NCBI RefSeq assembly: GCF_041146395.1
Contig: NC_090989.1
Coordinates: forward strand, 249,540,843 to 249,604,842
Origin: Eulemur rufifrons
Lineage: Eukaryota > Chordata > Mammalia > Primates > Lemuridae
DNA: 64,000 bases
Direction: 5' to 3'
The notes beneath the pieces were generated by a model. It was not told the DNA's origin. It saw only the letters and a list, made by a program, of their open reading frames with translations, and ran no database searches. Below, in pieces: positions 10,610 through 22,995 of the stretch. Made by a program: the position numbers and the translations under genes. Every line of letters begins with the position of its first letter. The first letter of the stretch is position 1.

Positions 10610-10800
10610 ATTCAATCAACAAACATTAATTGAGCAGCTACTGTATGCCAAACACTATTGTAAACACTGGGGATAGAGCAGTGAACAAGAAAAACAAAGC
10701 CTCTTCCTTCATGGAGCTTAAAACTATTAATAGTAGAGAATAAAAGCAATAAACAAATATGGATCACAATATCAAACAGTATTAAGTGCTATACTATCCT
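10610..10800 (-). repeat. L2 fragment, reverse orientation
   Basis: The run 'tcaatcaacaaacattaatt', 'gagcagctactgtatgccaa', 'cactggggatagagcagtga' and 'ccttcatggagctt' is the classic complement of the L2 3' region. Confidence 0.75.
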
Positions 10801-13085
10801 AAGAAAAATAAAAAGGTAAGATGAAACAAAATAAAGATGGATGTTCTATTTAAGGGAGCACAGTCAAATTCTAATAGAGCTGGTTGTTGTTGACTTCAAA
10901 TTAGGTACAAATGTGTCCACATTTGAGTGCATAAACTCTGTTTCCCCATGTGTTAAACTGAGTTAAATTTGGTTTTGATGGCTTCCTTATTTCTCCCCTC
11001 TTCTGAATATCTAGTGGCAAATTCAGTCTTAGTTGTCGTGCAAGAGGCACTTTCCCTTCTGTAGAGTCAGGCAAGGCTCTGTATTTAGTAACTTTGGAAA
11101 TCTTGAAGATGATAGATTCATACACCATGGGCCACATAAAGATATCGATTGTCCAAGGCTACATGATAGATCATTGAAAGGCACACTGATGCTTTGAACC
11201 AAGTTCCAGCTCTCTCGTTGCTGTGATTCCCAAGGCTCTAACACTCACATTTAAGTCCCTGGAAACACAAATTCTCCCTTAAATGCTCCTGTTACTCCTG
11301 GGTCAGTGTTAAATAGGGAAGTGAAAGTCCATCTCAACCCTCCAAACAGCCAGTTACAAGAGTTGGGGAATCCATATGTTCACAAGGGTCACTTCTCTTT
11401 TTTCAAAACCTAGAATCCCACCAGCCTCAAACCATCCAACTATATAGTACCTAAAGTCTCTTATCTATTCCTTGAGAGTAAGGAAAAATGTATCCTCAGG
11501 GAAAAAAGATGCAAAAAATATCTATCATTCTTTCCTGAAAAGCCCATAGAAAGGTTCTACAGCAAATTTTTCAATCAGGTTATCTGTCAGAGATAATAAG
11601 ATAAAAAGGGACTACGTCTGCTTCCTTAATTATTAATACAGTTACACTGTCAGAGTTGAGGATTTGACTATTAGACATCACCATGTATTTTTGCCAAAAC
11701 AGAGTAAACTGGAGGAAGAATGGGACATGGTGCTAGACTTACATATTTGATGTCAAGAAAAGTCAATTTGGGTTGGTAGGACCTATTTTAAGAGGCATAG
11801 AAATTTCTGTTCTTTCTTAAGGTAAATATTTGAAAATGAGGAATGAAGTACAAAATAATCTCAATAGTTTGAGTGAGTAGACCAAAGCAAGAAAAAGTTC
11901 AAACAGCCAAATAGATGGTCTCTAGGTATGCTCAAATGCTCAAAATTTTTTTGTTTATTTTTTAAATTTTTAATTTTTTGTTTACCAGAAGCACAGGTTT
12001 GGTATTAGGGACGAGACTACCAGTCTTAGAAAAAGAAATTGATAAGAACAAGACTGTGGATTTCTAAGCAGGTTCTTGGCAAAGAAGATGTTTAACAAAT
12101 AACAAGCAAATTAATATGGGTTGTTTTGCACAGAGTACAAGATAGACTATAGTAAGGACATAGACATTTATGACAAGGTGGGTACAGGCAAATAATACTA
12201 TGTCTGATGGCATGGGTTAAGAATACCCTATACTGGGGAAGCCTATAAGCCCCAGTTTATCAAGTGTAGACACATAGTCCACTGTTTTCTCATCTCATCA
12301 TACCACAGAGAGAACAGGTGAAGACCAGATGAGGCTGGAGTTGATAGCATGAAATGGAGTTCCAGGAAAGGGCCCTATCTACTGTCATAGACATTCTTAT
12401 AATGAAGTTTGTGAATTGCCTTGGAAGTGAGATACAAAAAGAAGGGAGCCAGGCACTAGAGAGTCTAAATGTTAATATTATATCAGTGCAAACAGTTGGC
12501 CTGAGAAATTGTATTTGAGCTACTAAACCAATGTTCCTCAACCATTTTTTTTCATTGTCTCCCATCCCAGGAGCCTTTATAGATATTTTGCTCCTAATAA
12601 CATGCCTAGTGAAATTTTAATACCTCAAATATATTGTATTTGTTTATATGCCATATGTATATGTGTTTTATATATTTAAAAACAATGATATTTTTAACAC
12701 CCCTATATATAGCAAGAACCAATTTTTACCCCTTTAGGGATGATATCATCCAAGTTGAAAATGCATATACTAGAGAAAAGGAGAGAGTGTCTCCCAGCTG
12801 AAAGTAAGCTTGGGTGCAATCCCTCCTTTTAGGGAAAAGTTTCCTTACTTGTGGTCCATCTACCATGAGGCAACCTGAACTTCTAGGGTCATTCATATGA
12901 CAATCCTGCTTTTCATTCTCTGTTAAGTGTTTATCAAATAAATAAATGAATAAAACACCTAGACTTAAGAATTTAGACATTAAAGTGAAATTGTTGGTTC
13001 TGAGTGATTACAGGGCTTTGAGCTCTTATTACCTGTTTAGTAGTAACCAGAAAATATTTTTGCAACTGCTCTTAAAATATTAACA
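10801..13085. other. Mostly unassigned intergenic DNA
   Basis: No gene is seen. The part at about 12525-12690 ('ttcctcaaccatttttt', then 'cattgtctccca', then 'aggagcctttatagatatt') looks like an old DNA-transposon-type repeat I cannot name. The rest shows no structure I can support. Confidence 0.35.
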
Positions 13086-13089
13086 TTGC

Positions 13090-13645
13090 AGTTACTAAGA
13101 TTAAAAAAAAACACCTACCCTGTGATACAGAAATTTTATTTTTAGGTATCCCAAGTGAATTGTGTCCTGTATAAGAATGTTTAAACCAATTTTAGTTATA
13201 ATAATCCCAAACTGGAAGTAGTCCAAATGTCCATCAATAGCAGAATTGATAGAAACATTGTAGTGTATTTGTGGAATAGAAAACTACTCATTCATTAACA
13301 AAAATCAACTACTGATAAATGTAAACACATGGATAAATGTCAAAACATTATGTTGAGCAAAGGAAGCCAGGCACAAAAGATACATGATGCATGATATATG
13401 TATAAGGTAGTTATAATATATGATGTTTGTTTCCATTTATTCGAAGTTCAAGCCCATGCAATACTAATCAATGTGATAGAAACCAGACTGGTGATTGCCT
13501 AGAGTAGGGAGTGGGTTGATAGAAAAGGGCATAAGGGACATTTATTAGGTGATGCAAATATTCCATATCTTGATATCAACATTTGTCAAGCTGTGCACTT
13601 AAAATTTGTGCATTTTACTGTGTAAAAACTGTACCCTAAACCACA
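13090..13645 (+). mobile_element. Old L1 (L1M-type) 3' end
   Basis: 'caaactggaagtagtccaaa' then 'tgtccatcaatag' is the conserved end of L1 ORF2 in forward orientation. The 3'UTR-like part follows with 'accagactggtgattgccta' and 'tgtgcattttactgtg'. It is 5' truncated and decayed. Confidence 0.7.
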
Positions 13646-13649
13646 TGAT

Positions 13650-14772
13650 CATTTCAATCAATACACAAAAAGTATTTAACAAAGTTCAGCATTTTTTCTT
13701 AATAAAACCACTTAAATTTAAGTATAGAAGGAAAGTTGTTCAACAGAATAAAGTCCACTTTTAAAAACCCACAGCTAGCATCATAATTAATGGGAAACAA
13801 CTAAAAGCTTTTCAACTATATTCTCGTACAAGGTAGAGATGCCCACTCTCACCACGTCTATTTGTCATAGTACTAGAAGTACTAGCAAGAGCAATCAGAC
13901 AAGGAAAGAAAGCATCCAAAAATAAAGTTATAATTAAAATCATCTTTATTTGCAGATGACATGATCCCATATGTAGAAACACCAATGTCTTTTTCAACAA
14001 CAACAACAAAAAAAAAAAAGCTGTTAGAACTAATACATTCAGTAAAGTTGCAGGATATAAAATCAACCTATAAAAATCAATCACATTTCTATACACAAAT
14101 AATGACCTATCTGAAATGAAATCAAGAAAACAATCCCATTTATCACAGCCTAAAAAAAATACCTAGGAATAAATTTAACCAAAGAAGCAAAAGATTTATA
14201 CACTGAAACCTATAAAGCATTGATAAAAGAAACTGTAGAAGATATAGATAAATGAAAAGATATCCCCTATTTATGGAAGAAAAGAATTAATATTATTAAA
14301 ATATCCATACATTTTTTTTCAAAGCAATATACAGATTTAATATAATCTCCATCAAAATTACAATGACATTCTTTACAGGAATAGAAAAAAATCCTAAAAT
14401 TCATATAGAACCACCAAAAAACTCAAATAGCCAATGCAATACTAAGAAAGGTAAACGAAATTGGAGGCATCACACTTCTTGATTTAAAATTATATTACAA
14501 AGCTATGGTAATCAAAAGAGCATGACATTGGCAAAAAAAAAAAAAAAAAAAAAAACATATTAATAGCTCAATGGAGAGAACAGAGAGCCCAGAAATAAAT
14601 CCAAACATATATGTGAACTAATTTTGGATAAGGACACCAAGATGACACGATGGGGAAAGGATGTCTCTTCAATAAATGGTTCTGGGAAAATTGGATTTCC
14701 ACATGCAGAAGAATGAAATTGGACTCTCATATTACACACCATACATGAAAATCAACTCAAAATGTATAAAAG
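13650..14772 (+). mobile_element. Older L1, ORF2 reverse-transcriptase part (left of young L1)
   Basis: This is decayed ORF2 of an older L1. The RT block has 'RC.LSP..L..VL..LARAIRQG' near 13835-13905 and the catalytic FADD motif at 13949-13960. It continues through the 'YLGI.LTKEAK' region (about 14157-14195) and the '[11 protein letters not shown]' region (about 14490-14525). At 14772 it is cut by the insertion of a younger L1 and resumes at 19286 in register. An A run occurs near 14533-14555. Confidence 0.85.
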
Positions 14773-15045
14773 AAAGGAAAGCCCATCAGAATTACGCCAG
14801 ATTTCTCAACTGAAACCTTACAAGCAAGAAGAGGTTGGGGCCTCATTTTCACACTTCTGAAACAGAATAATGCCCAGCCTAGAATCTTGTACCCAGCTAA
14901 CCTAAGTTTTCTATATGAAGGAGAAATTAAGACATTCTCAGATAAACAAAGGTTGAGGGAATTCACCAAGACAAGACCAGCCCTACAAGAAGTACTCAAA
15001 AGAGAGTTACACACGGATCAGCACAAGAAAGACCCACGAATGTAA
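14773..15045 (+). pseudogene. L1 ORF1p C-terminal fragment
   Basis: This stretch of 90 uninterrupted codons ends in TAA (15043-15045). It encodes the C-terminal domain of the L1 RNA-binding chaperone ORF1p. The opening KGKPIR block, the FSTETLQARR block (residues about 10-19 of the fragment), QPRILYPANLSF and the closing DKQRLREF..TRPALQEVLK all match the family. ORF1p binds L1 RNA as a trimer. The coiled coil and RRM are missing here because the insertion is 5' truncated, so it has no start codon and no function. Confidence 0.85.
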
Positions 15046-15084
15046 AACTACTCAAGAGCTAAAGATCAAATCCCAGATACCACA

Positions 15085-18000
15085 ATGGCTCAAGAGAGAA
15101 AACATAGCAATAAAGTTCTACCCAACAAGCTGAACAGAAAACTGTCCCACTTAATCAGTTTTCTCAATAAATGTGAATGGATTGAATTCCCCGCTCAAGA
15201 GACATAGACTGGCCCAGTGGATAAAAAAACACAAACCAAGTATCTGCTGACTTCAAGAAACTCACCTAACCTGCAAAGATGCATTTAGACTGAAAATAAA
15301 AGGATGGAAATCGATATTTCAAGCAAACGGTAGCCAAAAGAAAGCTGGTGTGGCAGTCTTAATTTCCAATAACTTAGCTTTCAAACCAAAAAAAGTAATA
15401 AAAGACAAAGATGGTTACTACATACTGGTTAAAGGCACAATTCAACAAGAAGCCATGACTATACTCAATATATATGCACCCAACCTAGGTGCACCTAGAT
15501 TCATAAAGCAAACCCTACTTGATCTGAACAAAATGATAGATAACAATACTGTAATAGCTGGAGACTTTAACACCCCACTGACAATACAGGACAGATCCTC
15601 TAAACAGAAAATAAACAAAGACATAATGGACTTAAATAGAATGCTAGAATAAATGGGCATGGCTGACATCTACAGGACATTCTACCCAAAGTCCACAGAA
15701 TATACATTCTTCTCATCAGCTCATGGGACATTCTCTAAGATTGACAATATCCTAGGACATAAAGCATGTCTTAAAAAATTCAAAAAAAATGGAAATTATA
15801 CTATGCATCATCTCAGATCACAGCGGAATAAAAGTAACAATGAACCCAAACAGAAACCCTCATTCCTACTCAAAGTCATGGAAGCTAAACAACTTTCTCC
15901 TGAACAATTATTCTATAAAGGAAGAAATCAAGACGGAAATCAAAAGTTTCTTTAAATTAAATGACAATGGAGATACAACTTATCAAAATCCATGGGACAC
16001 AGCTAAAGCAGTCGTGAGAGGAAAATTCATATCCATAAATGCCTATATCAAAAAAAGACAGAAAACTTGAAAATAGACAACCTAATGAATAGACTCAAAG
16101 AGCTGGAGAAAGAAGAACAGATTGACCCCAAACCCAGCAGAAGGCGAGAAATTACTAAGATCACATCAGAATTAAATGAAAAGGACAACAAAGAAACCAT
16201 AAGGGAAATTAATAAAACAAAAAGTTGGTTCTTTGAAAAGATAAACAAAATAGACACACCTCTGGCTAGACTAACCAAGAGCACAAAAGTAAAATCTCTA
16301 ATAACCTCCATTAGGAACATGAAAGGAGAAATCACAACCGATGCCACAGAGATACAAGATATCATCTATGAATTCTACAAAAATCTTTATGCACATAAAC
16401 TGGAGAATGCGGAGGAAATGGACAAATTTTTAGAAACACATAGTCTTCCCAGGCTCAACCAGGAAGAAATAGAGTACCTGAACAGACCAATATCAAGAAC
16501 TGAAATCGAAACAGCAATAAAAAACCTTCCCAAAAAGAAAAGCCCTGGTCCAGATGGGTTCACACCCGAATTTTACCATACATACAAAGAAGAACTGGTG
16601 CCCATCCTACACAAACTATTCTCCAATATTGAGAAGGATGGAATTCTCCCCAACACGTTCTACTAAGCCAATATAACATTGATACCAAAACCAGGAAAGG
16701 ACACAACAAAAATAGAGAACTACAGACCAATTTCTCTCTTGAATACAGAAGCAAAAATTCTCAATAAAATACTAGCAAATTGAATCCAAGTACTTATCAA
16801 AAAAATAATCCACCATTACCAAGTGGGCTTCATCCCAGAGATGCAGGGGTGGTTCAACATATGTAAATCTATAAATGTAATTCACCACATAAATAGAAGC
16901 AAAAACAAAAACCATACGATCTTCTCAATAGCTGCAGAAAAAGCATTTGACAAAATTCAACACCCTTTTATGATAAGAACGCTTAACAAAATAGGCATAG
17001 ATGGAACCTACCTAAAAATAATACCAGCCATATATGACAAACCCACAGCCAACATCATTCTGAATGGGGAAAAATTCAAAGCACTCCCACTTAGAACTGG
17101 AACCAGACAGGGCTGCCCACTGTCCCCATTAGTTTTCAACATAGTATTGGAAGTCCTTGCAAGAGCTATCAGGCAAGAGAGCAGAATCAAGGGAGTCCAA
17201 ATAGGGAAAGAAGAGATCAAACTCTCACTTTTTGCTGATGATACGATGTTATATCTGGAAAACTCCCAGGATTCAACCATGAGACTCCTGGAATGGATTA
17301 ACGAATATAGCAAAGTCTCACGCTACAAAATTCATATACACAAATCAGAAGCATTTATATATGCCAATAACAGTCAATCGGAAAACCAAATTAAGGACTG
17401 AATACCCTTCAAAATAGCAACAAAGAAAATAAAATATCTAGGAATATACCTAACTAAAGAGGTAAAGGACCTCTATAAGGAAAACTATGGAACACTGAGA
17501 AAAGAAATAGCAGAACTTGCAAATAGATGGAAAACCATACCATGTTCGTGGATCGGAAGAATCAACATTGTTAAAATGTCTATACTACCCAAAGTGATTT
17601 ACAGATTCAGTGCAATCCCTATTAAACTACCAACATCATTCTTCACAGACGTAGAGAAAATAATTATACACTTTGTATGGAATCAGAGAAGACCCCGTAT
17701 AGCAAAAGCAATTTTAAGCAACAAAAATAAAATGGGAGGTATTAATTTGCCAGACTTCAAACTATACTATAAGGCTGTGGTTCTTAAAACAGCATGGTAC
17801 TGGCACAAGTGCAGGGACACAGACCAGTGGAACACAACAGAAAATCCAAATATAAAACCATCCTTATATAGACACCTAATTTTTGACAAAGCAGGAACTC
17901 TGGGGACAAGAATCCCTATTCAATAAATGGTGCTGGGAGAATTAATTAGCCACATGCAGAAGACTGAAACAGGACCCACAGCTTTCACCTCTCACAAAAA

Positions 18001-18959
18001 TCAAATCACGGTGGATAACAGGCTTAAACCTTAGGTGTGAAACGATTAGAATTCTAGAAGAAAATGTAGGAAAGACTCTTACAGACATTGGCCTAGGCAA
18101 ATAATTTATGAAGAAGACCCCCAAGGCAATCACAGCAACAACAAAAATAAATAAATGGGACCTGATTAGATTAAAAAGCTTCTGCACAGCCAAAGAAACA
18201 GTCTAGAGAATAAACAGACCACCTACAGAATGGGAAAAAATTTTTGCATACTACACATCAGATAAGGGACTGATAACAAGAATCTATTTAGAACTCAGGA
18301 AAATCAGCAAGAAAAAATCAAGCAACCCTATCAAAAAGTGGGCAAATGACATGAATAGAAATTTCTCAAAAGAAGATATAAGAATGGCTAACAAACATAT
18401 GAAAAAATGCTCAACATCCCTAATCATCAGAGAAATGCAAATCAAAACCACAATGAGATATCACTTAACCCCAGTGAGAATGGCCTTTATCAAAAAAAGC
18501 CAAAACAAAACATGTTGGCATGGATGTGGAGAGACAGGAACACTCATACACTGCTGGTGGGACTGCAAACTAGTGCAACCCCTGTGGAAAGCATTATGGA
18601 GGTATCTTAAACAGATTCAAGTAGACCTGCCATTTGATCCAGCAATCCCATTATTGGGCATATACCCAAAGGAAAAAAGGTCATTCTATAACAAAGACAC
18701 ATGTACCCAAATGTTTATAGCAGCACAATTCACAATAGCAAAGATGTGGAAACAACCCAAATGCCCATCAATACATGATTGGATTAGTAAACTGTGGTAT
18801 ATGTATACCATGGAATATTACTCAGCTATAAGGAATAATGAAGATACGACATCTCTATGGTTCTCCTGGAGAGAGTTGGAACCCATTATATTAAGTGAAG
18901 TATCCCAAGAATGGAAAAAAAAGCATCACATGTACTCACCAGAAAATTGGTTTCCCTGA
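15085..18959 (+). pseudogene. L1 ORF2p pseudogene (endonuclease and reverse transcriptase)
   Basis: This is a near-complete ORF2 of about 1,290 codons (human ORF2p has 1,275). The likely start is ATG at 15085, about 40 bases after ORF1. Endonuclease motifs remain: QETHLT (with a TGA just before it at 15248), GDFNTP (about 15559-15576) and SDHSGI (about 15806). The RT domain has SPGPDGF..EFY (about 16540-16575), [10 protein letters not shown] (about 17103-17133) and the FADD active site at 17231-17242. The C-terminal cysteine motif lies in [18 protein letters not shown] (about 18515-18568). Damage includes a +1 frameshift near 15159-15162, stops at 15650, 16664, 16782 and 17399, and frameshifts near 15789, 16065 and 17905. 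It is dead, but recently so compared with its neighbours. Confidence 0.93.
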
Positions 18960-19285
18960 TCATCACCTAAATTCACATCTGGGAACGATACCAATCGGAT
19001 ATCAGACTGAGGTGGGGCTGGGGGGAGGGGATGGGGGTATGCCTACATAATGAGTGCATTGCGCACGGTTTGGGGAATGGTCACACTTGAAGGTGCTGAC
19101 TCGGGAAGGGGGGGTGGGGAGGAGAGGAATATATACCTACATGATGGGTGCAACGCGCACTGTCTGGGGAACGGACACACCTGGAGCTTTGACTTGGGAG
19201 GACAGGCGGTACATGGGCAACGTATGTAACCTGAAATTCTGTATCCCCCATAATAATAAGATGAAATAAATAAATAAATAAATAG
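18960..19285 (+). other. L1 3'UTR with G-rich tract, internal duplication and A-rich tail
   Basis: After the ORF2 stop the 3'UTR has a polypurine G-rich run (19013-19037). Two related units of about 70 bases follow at 19038-19106 and 19130-19199. Both carry 'cctacat.atg.gtgca' and 'gcgcac', then 'tggggaa'. A second G-rich run (19106-19125) lies between them. The tail is an (AAATA)-type run at 19262-19285. Confidence 0.8.
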
Positions 19286-20610
19286 AAATGTATAAAAGAT
19301 TTAAATGTAAGGCCTGAAACCATGAAACTTCTAGAGAAGAACATAGGTGAAAAGGTACTTTACTTGGCCTTTGCAATGAGATTTTTGGATATCACACTAA
19401 AAGTTCAGGCCACAAAAGCAAAAATAAATAAATGGGACTACAATGAACTAAAAAGCTTATAGGTAGCAAAGGGAATAATCCACAAAATGAAAAGATAACC
19501 TACAGATTGGGAAAAATATTTGCAAATCATATACTTGTTAAGGGGTTAATATCCAAAATTTATAAAAAACTCTTATAACACAATAGGAAAAATCAAATAA
19601 CCAAATTATAAAATAGGCAAAGGACCTGAACAGACATTTTTCCAAAGAAAACATAAAAATGCCCAACAGGTATATGAAAAGGTGTTTGATATCACTAATC
19701 ATCAGAGAAATATAAATTAACCACTATGATATATCACCTCATGTCCTTATGGGTGGCTATTACCAAAAAGACAAGAGTAACCAAATGTTGACCAGGGTGT
19801 GGAGAAAAGGGGACTATTGTATACTGTTAGAAGGAATGTATGTTGGTGCAGCCAGTATGGAAAACAGTATGGAGGTTCCTGAAGAAATTAAAAATAGAAT
19901 TACCATATGACCCAGCAATTCCTCTTCTGAATATATACCCAAAGGAAATGAAATCACTGCCTAGTAAAGATATGTAAAGATATCTGAACTCCCATGTTCA
20001 CTGCAGCATTATTTCCAGTAGCTAAGATGTGAAAAAAACCTAAGTGTCCAACAGATAAATGGATAAAGAAAATTATATATATATATGTTTTCTTTATATC
20101 TATATAAAAGAATATTATTCAGCCTTAAAAAAGGAGTTCCTTCCATTTACCACAACATGGATGGATCTAGAGGACATTATATTATATTATACTAAGTGAA
20201 ATAAGTCAGACACACAAAGAAAAATATTGCATGATCTCAATTATATGGGGGGAAAAAAGGCTCAAAAACACAGACAATAAAATAGTTGTTAACACTGGTG
20301 GGGGTGGAGGGAGGAAATGGGGAGATGTAAGTCAAAGGATACAAAGTCTCAGATATGTTGGTTGAATTAGTTTAGAGATTTAATGTACAACATGAAGATT
20401 AAGGTTAATAAAATTGTATTGTATTTGCGATTTTGTTAAATGAGTAGATTGTAGCTGGCATTGCCACCAAAAAAAAAATTAACTGTGAAATAATAGATAT
20501 ATTAATCTGCTTCCCTATGGTGACCATTTTACTACCTTTATGTATCCTATAGCATTCTCTTGTGAATCTCAAATATACATGAGAAGATTTACCTTTAAAA
20601 AATTGTACCA
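19286..20610 (+). mobile_element. Older L1, ORF2 end and 3'UTR (right of young L1)
   Basis: This continues the element at 13650-14772. It resumes at the 'LNVRPETMKLL.KN' block (about 19300-19345) and carries a recognisable ORF2 end ('[17 protein letters not shown]', about 19800-19880). The L1 3'UTR then includes 'ggttaataaaattgtattg', 'ccaccaaaaaaaaaatt' and a degraded end near 20600. The 3'UTR looks like an L1MA/L1MB-type end. The joined left and right parts read through as one L1 once the young insertion is taken out. Confidence 0.85.
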
Positions 20611-22250
20611 CATAGATAAAAATATATTGCCACTAAAGTGATGTTGTCAGCAAGTGTCATGTAGTTTTCAGGGTAGAATTCATTTTTAGGTAAAAAGTAA
20701 CTTTTTCTGCCAAGAGAAAAACACTCTATAATTGCTATTGCTGCAGCATAGCAGAGGATGCTGATGGAGCGAGCAAGAAGTTGCAGATAGGAAGAAAGCA
20801 GCCAAGCCAGGCGGTCTGACAACAGACATTCTTGAGTTAACAAGTAGAGAGCAGGCACATACTTTGTGCGCTGAAAAAGGGGATGAGCCAACCACCTCAA
20901 AGTGCACAAAGTGACCTTTGAGTATCTAGAGATTCTATATTCAAAGCCTATCTGAAATAGCATTTCGGGTCATGAAATGAGGAAACAATATCCCAACAGA
21001 AAATGGCAAGGAATCAGATCCTACAGAACTCAGGAAAAAACGGGTAGATTCAGTGAGTGCAGCATAAGAAGAATGGAGGGTCCAGCCTCATCCAGAGCAA
21101 GGATTATGACTTAACTTTGCAGGTGAAGGCGAATTATTCTTTCCTTAACAAAGAGGAACTGTGAACTCATGAATAAATTTATGGTCATTGTGAGTAAAAC
21201 TGTACAAAACAAAAATTTTACATCATAAAACAATCATTTTCTGTACATTCTTTTACATGAGTTTATTTGATTTTAATGAATATTTTTCACATTGTCTACA
21301 ATTAAAGGACCTCTGTAGTTATTCCTGCAGAATTATCTGGACTTAGTCCACACTATGTATTAATTCTATCTGGATGCGCTAAAGGGCATCCTTTAAATCA
21401 CAAAACATAGTACTCTCTCCCTGAAATCCATGCTACCCTGAGAATTGGCGTGAAACTGAAGGGAGGAGACAGACCAATGAGCAGAGAGTGTGAAGTTTAT
21501 GGGACTGATTTGTAATTGAACAAAGCCTTGATCAGCTCTGCATCTAGGTTGACATGATATTAATAACAAAATCAGATCCAACTGTGAATATGTTTTGTTA
21601 GGATATTACAAGGGAAATAAAAGGAGATGGTGATGGGGAAGCATATTTATTTATTTTCTGTGACTTTAACTTAAAATAGGAAACTATTTTAAACAGAAAT
21701 GCACAAATGTGGTCATTTTATAATGAATATTTTTAATGTGTGCATGTTGATTAACACTTTCACCTTGATTTTTATTCTCTCTCTTAGGTAATATAAAATG
21801 AAAATTAATTTTTTTTTAGTTACATGCTTTTCCAGATGTGGTCTAGTGAGCAAAGCTGAGATTTTCATGAAGAGAAACTCCACTGCTAAGATTTTGAGAA
21901 ACCCATGGATGAACCAGGATGTTCTGTTGTTGTTGTTGTTGTTGTTTTTAAATCACAGACAATTTCAAAGCCTTCCTAATTGGTTGCTCAATCTTTATCT
22001 AGCCAGGTTTGTGTAAAAATAACTATTATTATGGTGGATAAAAAAAGAGTAGACAGATATGAGAGATATCTGGTGAACATTTTTTTCTGTAGTAAATAAT
22101 GATGAAAGCCTTACACAAAGAAATGGGTCTCTGTTCTTTACATTACTACCTAGGAACCTTGGAAATAAACCCTTTAATGGGGAGGCCATCAGTGTTCCAT
22201 GTAGTTTTTAAAGAAACAATATACTAGTGAGCAAAATGAGTAGATAAATG
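20611..22250. other. Unassigned intergenic DNA with a (GTT)n repeat
   Basis: No gene is seen. A (GTT)n microsatellite lies at about 21924-21947. The 122-codon frame on the complement near 20595-20963 has no family resemblance I recognise. Confidence 0.4.
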
Positions 22251-22254
22251 CACC

Positions 22255-22456
22255 ACAAGATTTAACATCAGATAGCCAGGTTCTTGTACCTTAACTTTGC
22301 TGCTCTCTAGTTGTGAAACCTTAGGCAAATTACCTCTGCCTCATTTTCCTATTCTATAAAATTAAGACAAAAATTATCTTCCTTACAGTATACATAATCC
22401 TGAAGAATAGAATAACCTAACACAATTACTTACCTCACATTTATACCTAGAACACA
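22255..22456 (+). repeat. MIR SINE, left part
   Basis: This is MIR in forward orientation. 'ttgctgctctctagttgtga', 'aaccttaggcaaattacct' and 'ctcattttcctattctataa' match the core. It continues after an LTR insertion at 22961. Confidence 0.75.
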
Positions 22457-22960
22457 GTAGTTTCCTATAATATATTAGATACCTGTGACTGCCTTAACAT
22501 ATTGGCACAAATTTGGTGGCTTAAAACAACAGAAGTATTTTTTCACAGTTCTGAAGGCCAGAAGTTCAACATTAATTTCCGTAGCCTGAAATCAAGGTGT
22601 TAGCAAAGCCATGCCATCTCAAGAGACTCCAGGGTGAAGTCTGTTTCTTGACTCTTTCAGCTTCTGGTGGCTGCTGGCATTCTTTGACTTAGGTCCACAT
22701 CACCCCAATCTATGCCTCCATCTTCACAAGGCCTTCTCCTCTTCTGAATATGTCTTCTTCTCCTTTCTGTTTCTCTCTTATGAGGACACTTGTGATGGTA
22801 TTCAGTACCCACCCAGATAATGGATCTTCTCATTTCAAGATTTGTAACTTGATCAGATCTGAAAAGACCCTTTTTCTAAATAAGTAACATTTACAGGTTC
22901 CAAAGATTAAGCTGTGAATATGTCTTTGGTGAAAGATAGGGGCATTTTTCAGCCTACCAC
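22457..22960 (-). mobile_element. MaLR LTR (MLT1-type), reverse orientation, inside a MIR
   Basis: 'ggtggcttaaaacaacagaa', 'cacagttctgaaggccagaa', 'ttcagcttctggtggctgct', 'tcttatgaggacacttgtga' and 'ccacccagataatgga' are the complement of an older MLT1-type LTR. MIR sequence lies on both sides: 'acctagaacacagtag' on the left, 'agtgctcaatacatgttagc' on the right. It therefore inserted into a pre-existing MIR. Confidence 0.78.
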
Positions 22961-22995
22961 AGTGCTCAATACATGTTAGCAGGCATTCTCTATCA
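22961..22995 (+). repeat. MIR SINE, right end
   Basis: 'agtgctcaatacatgttagc' is the terminal part of MIR. It continues the copy interrupted at 22456. Confidence 0.65.

Larger units (their letters stand above)
14773..19285 (+). mobile_element. Young 5'-truncated L1 (strepsirrhine type)
   Basis: This is a 4.5-kb LINE-1 with the end of ORF1, the inter-ORF spacer, all of ORF2, a G-rich 3'UTR and an (AAATA)-like tail. It is flanked by a perfect 13-bp target-site duplication 'aaatgtataaaag' at 14760-14772 and 19286-19298. The 5' end is truncated inside ORF1. It is the least decayed element in the window, yet ORF2 carries several stops and frameshifts, so it is not active. The 3'UTR type suggests a lemur lineage (inference). 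Confidence 0.92.

Noticed and set aside
16067..16666. A 199-codon open frame that could be taken for a host gene
   Set aside because: It is the region of L1 ORF2 between the endonuclease and RT palm, in line with the rest of the element. It ends at a stop that the family lacks.
20595..20963. 122-codon complement frame
   Set aside because: No family resemblance, no exon signals, and its end overlaps the end of an old L1.
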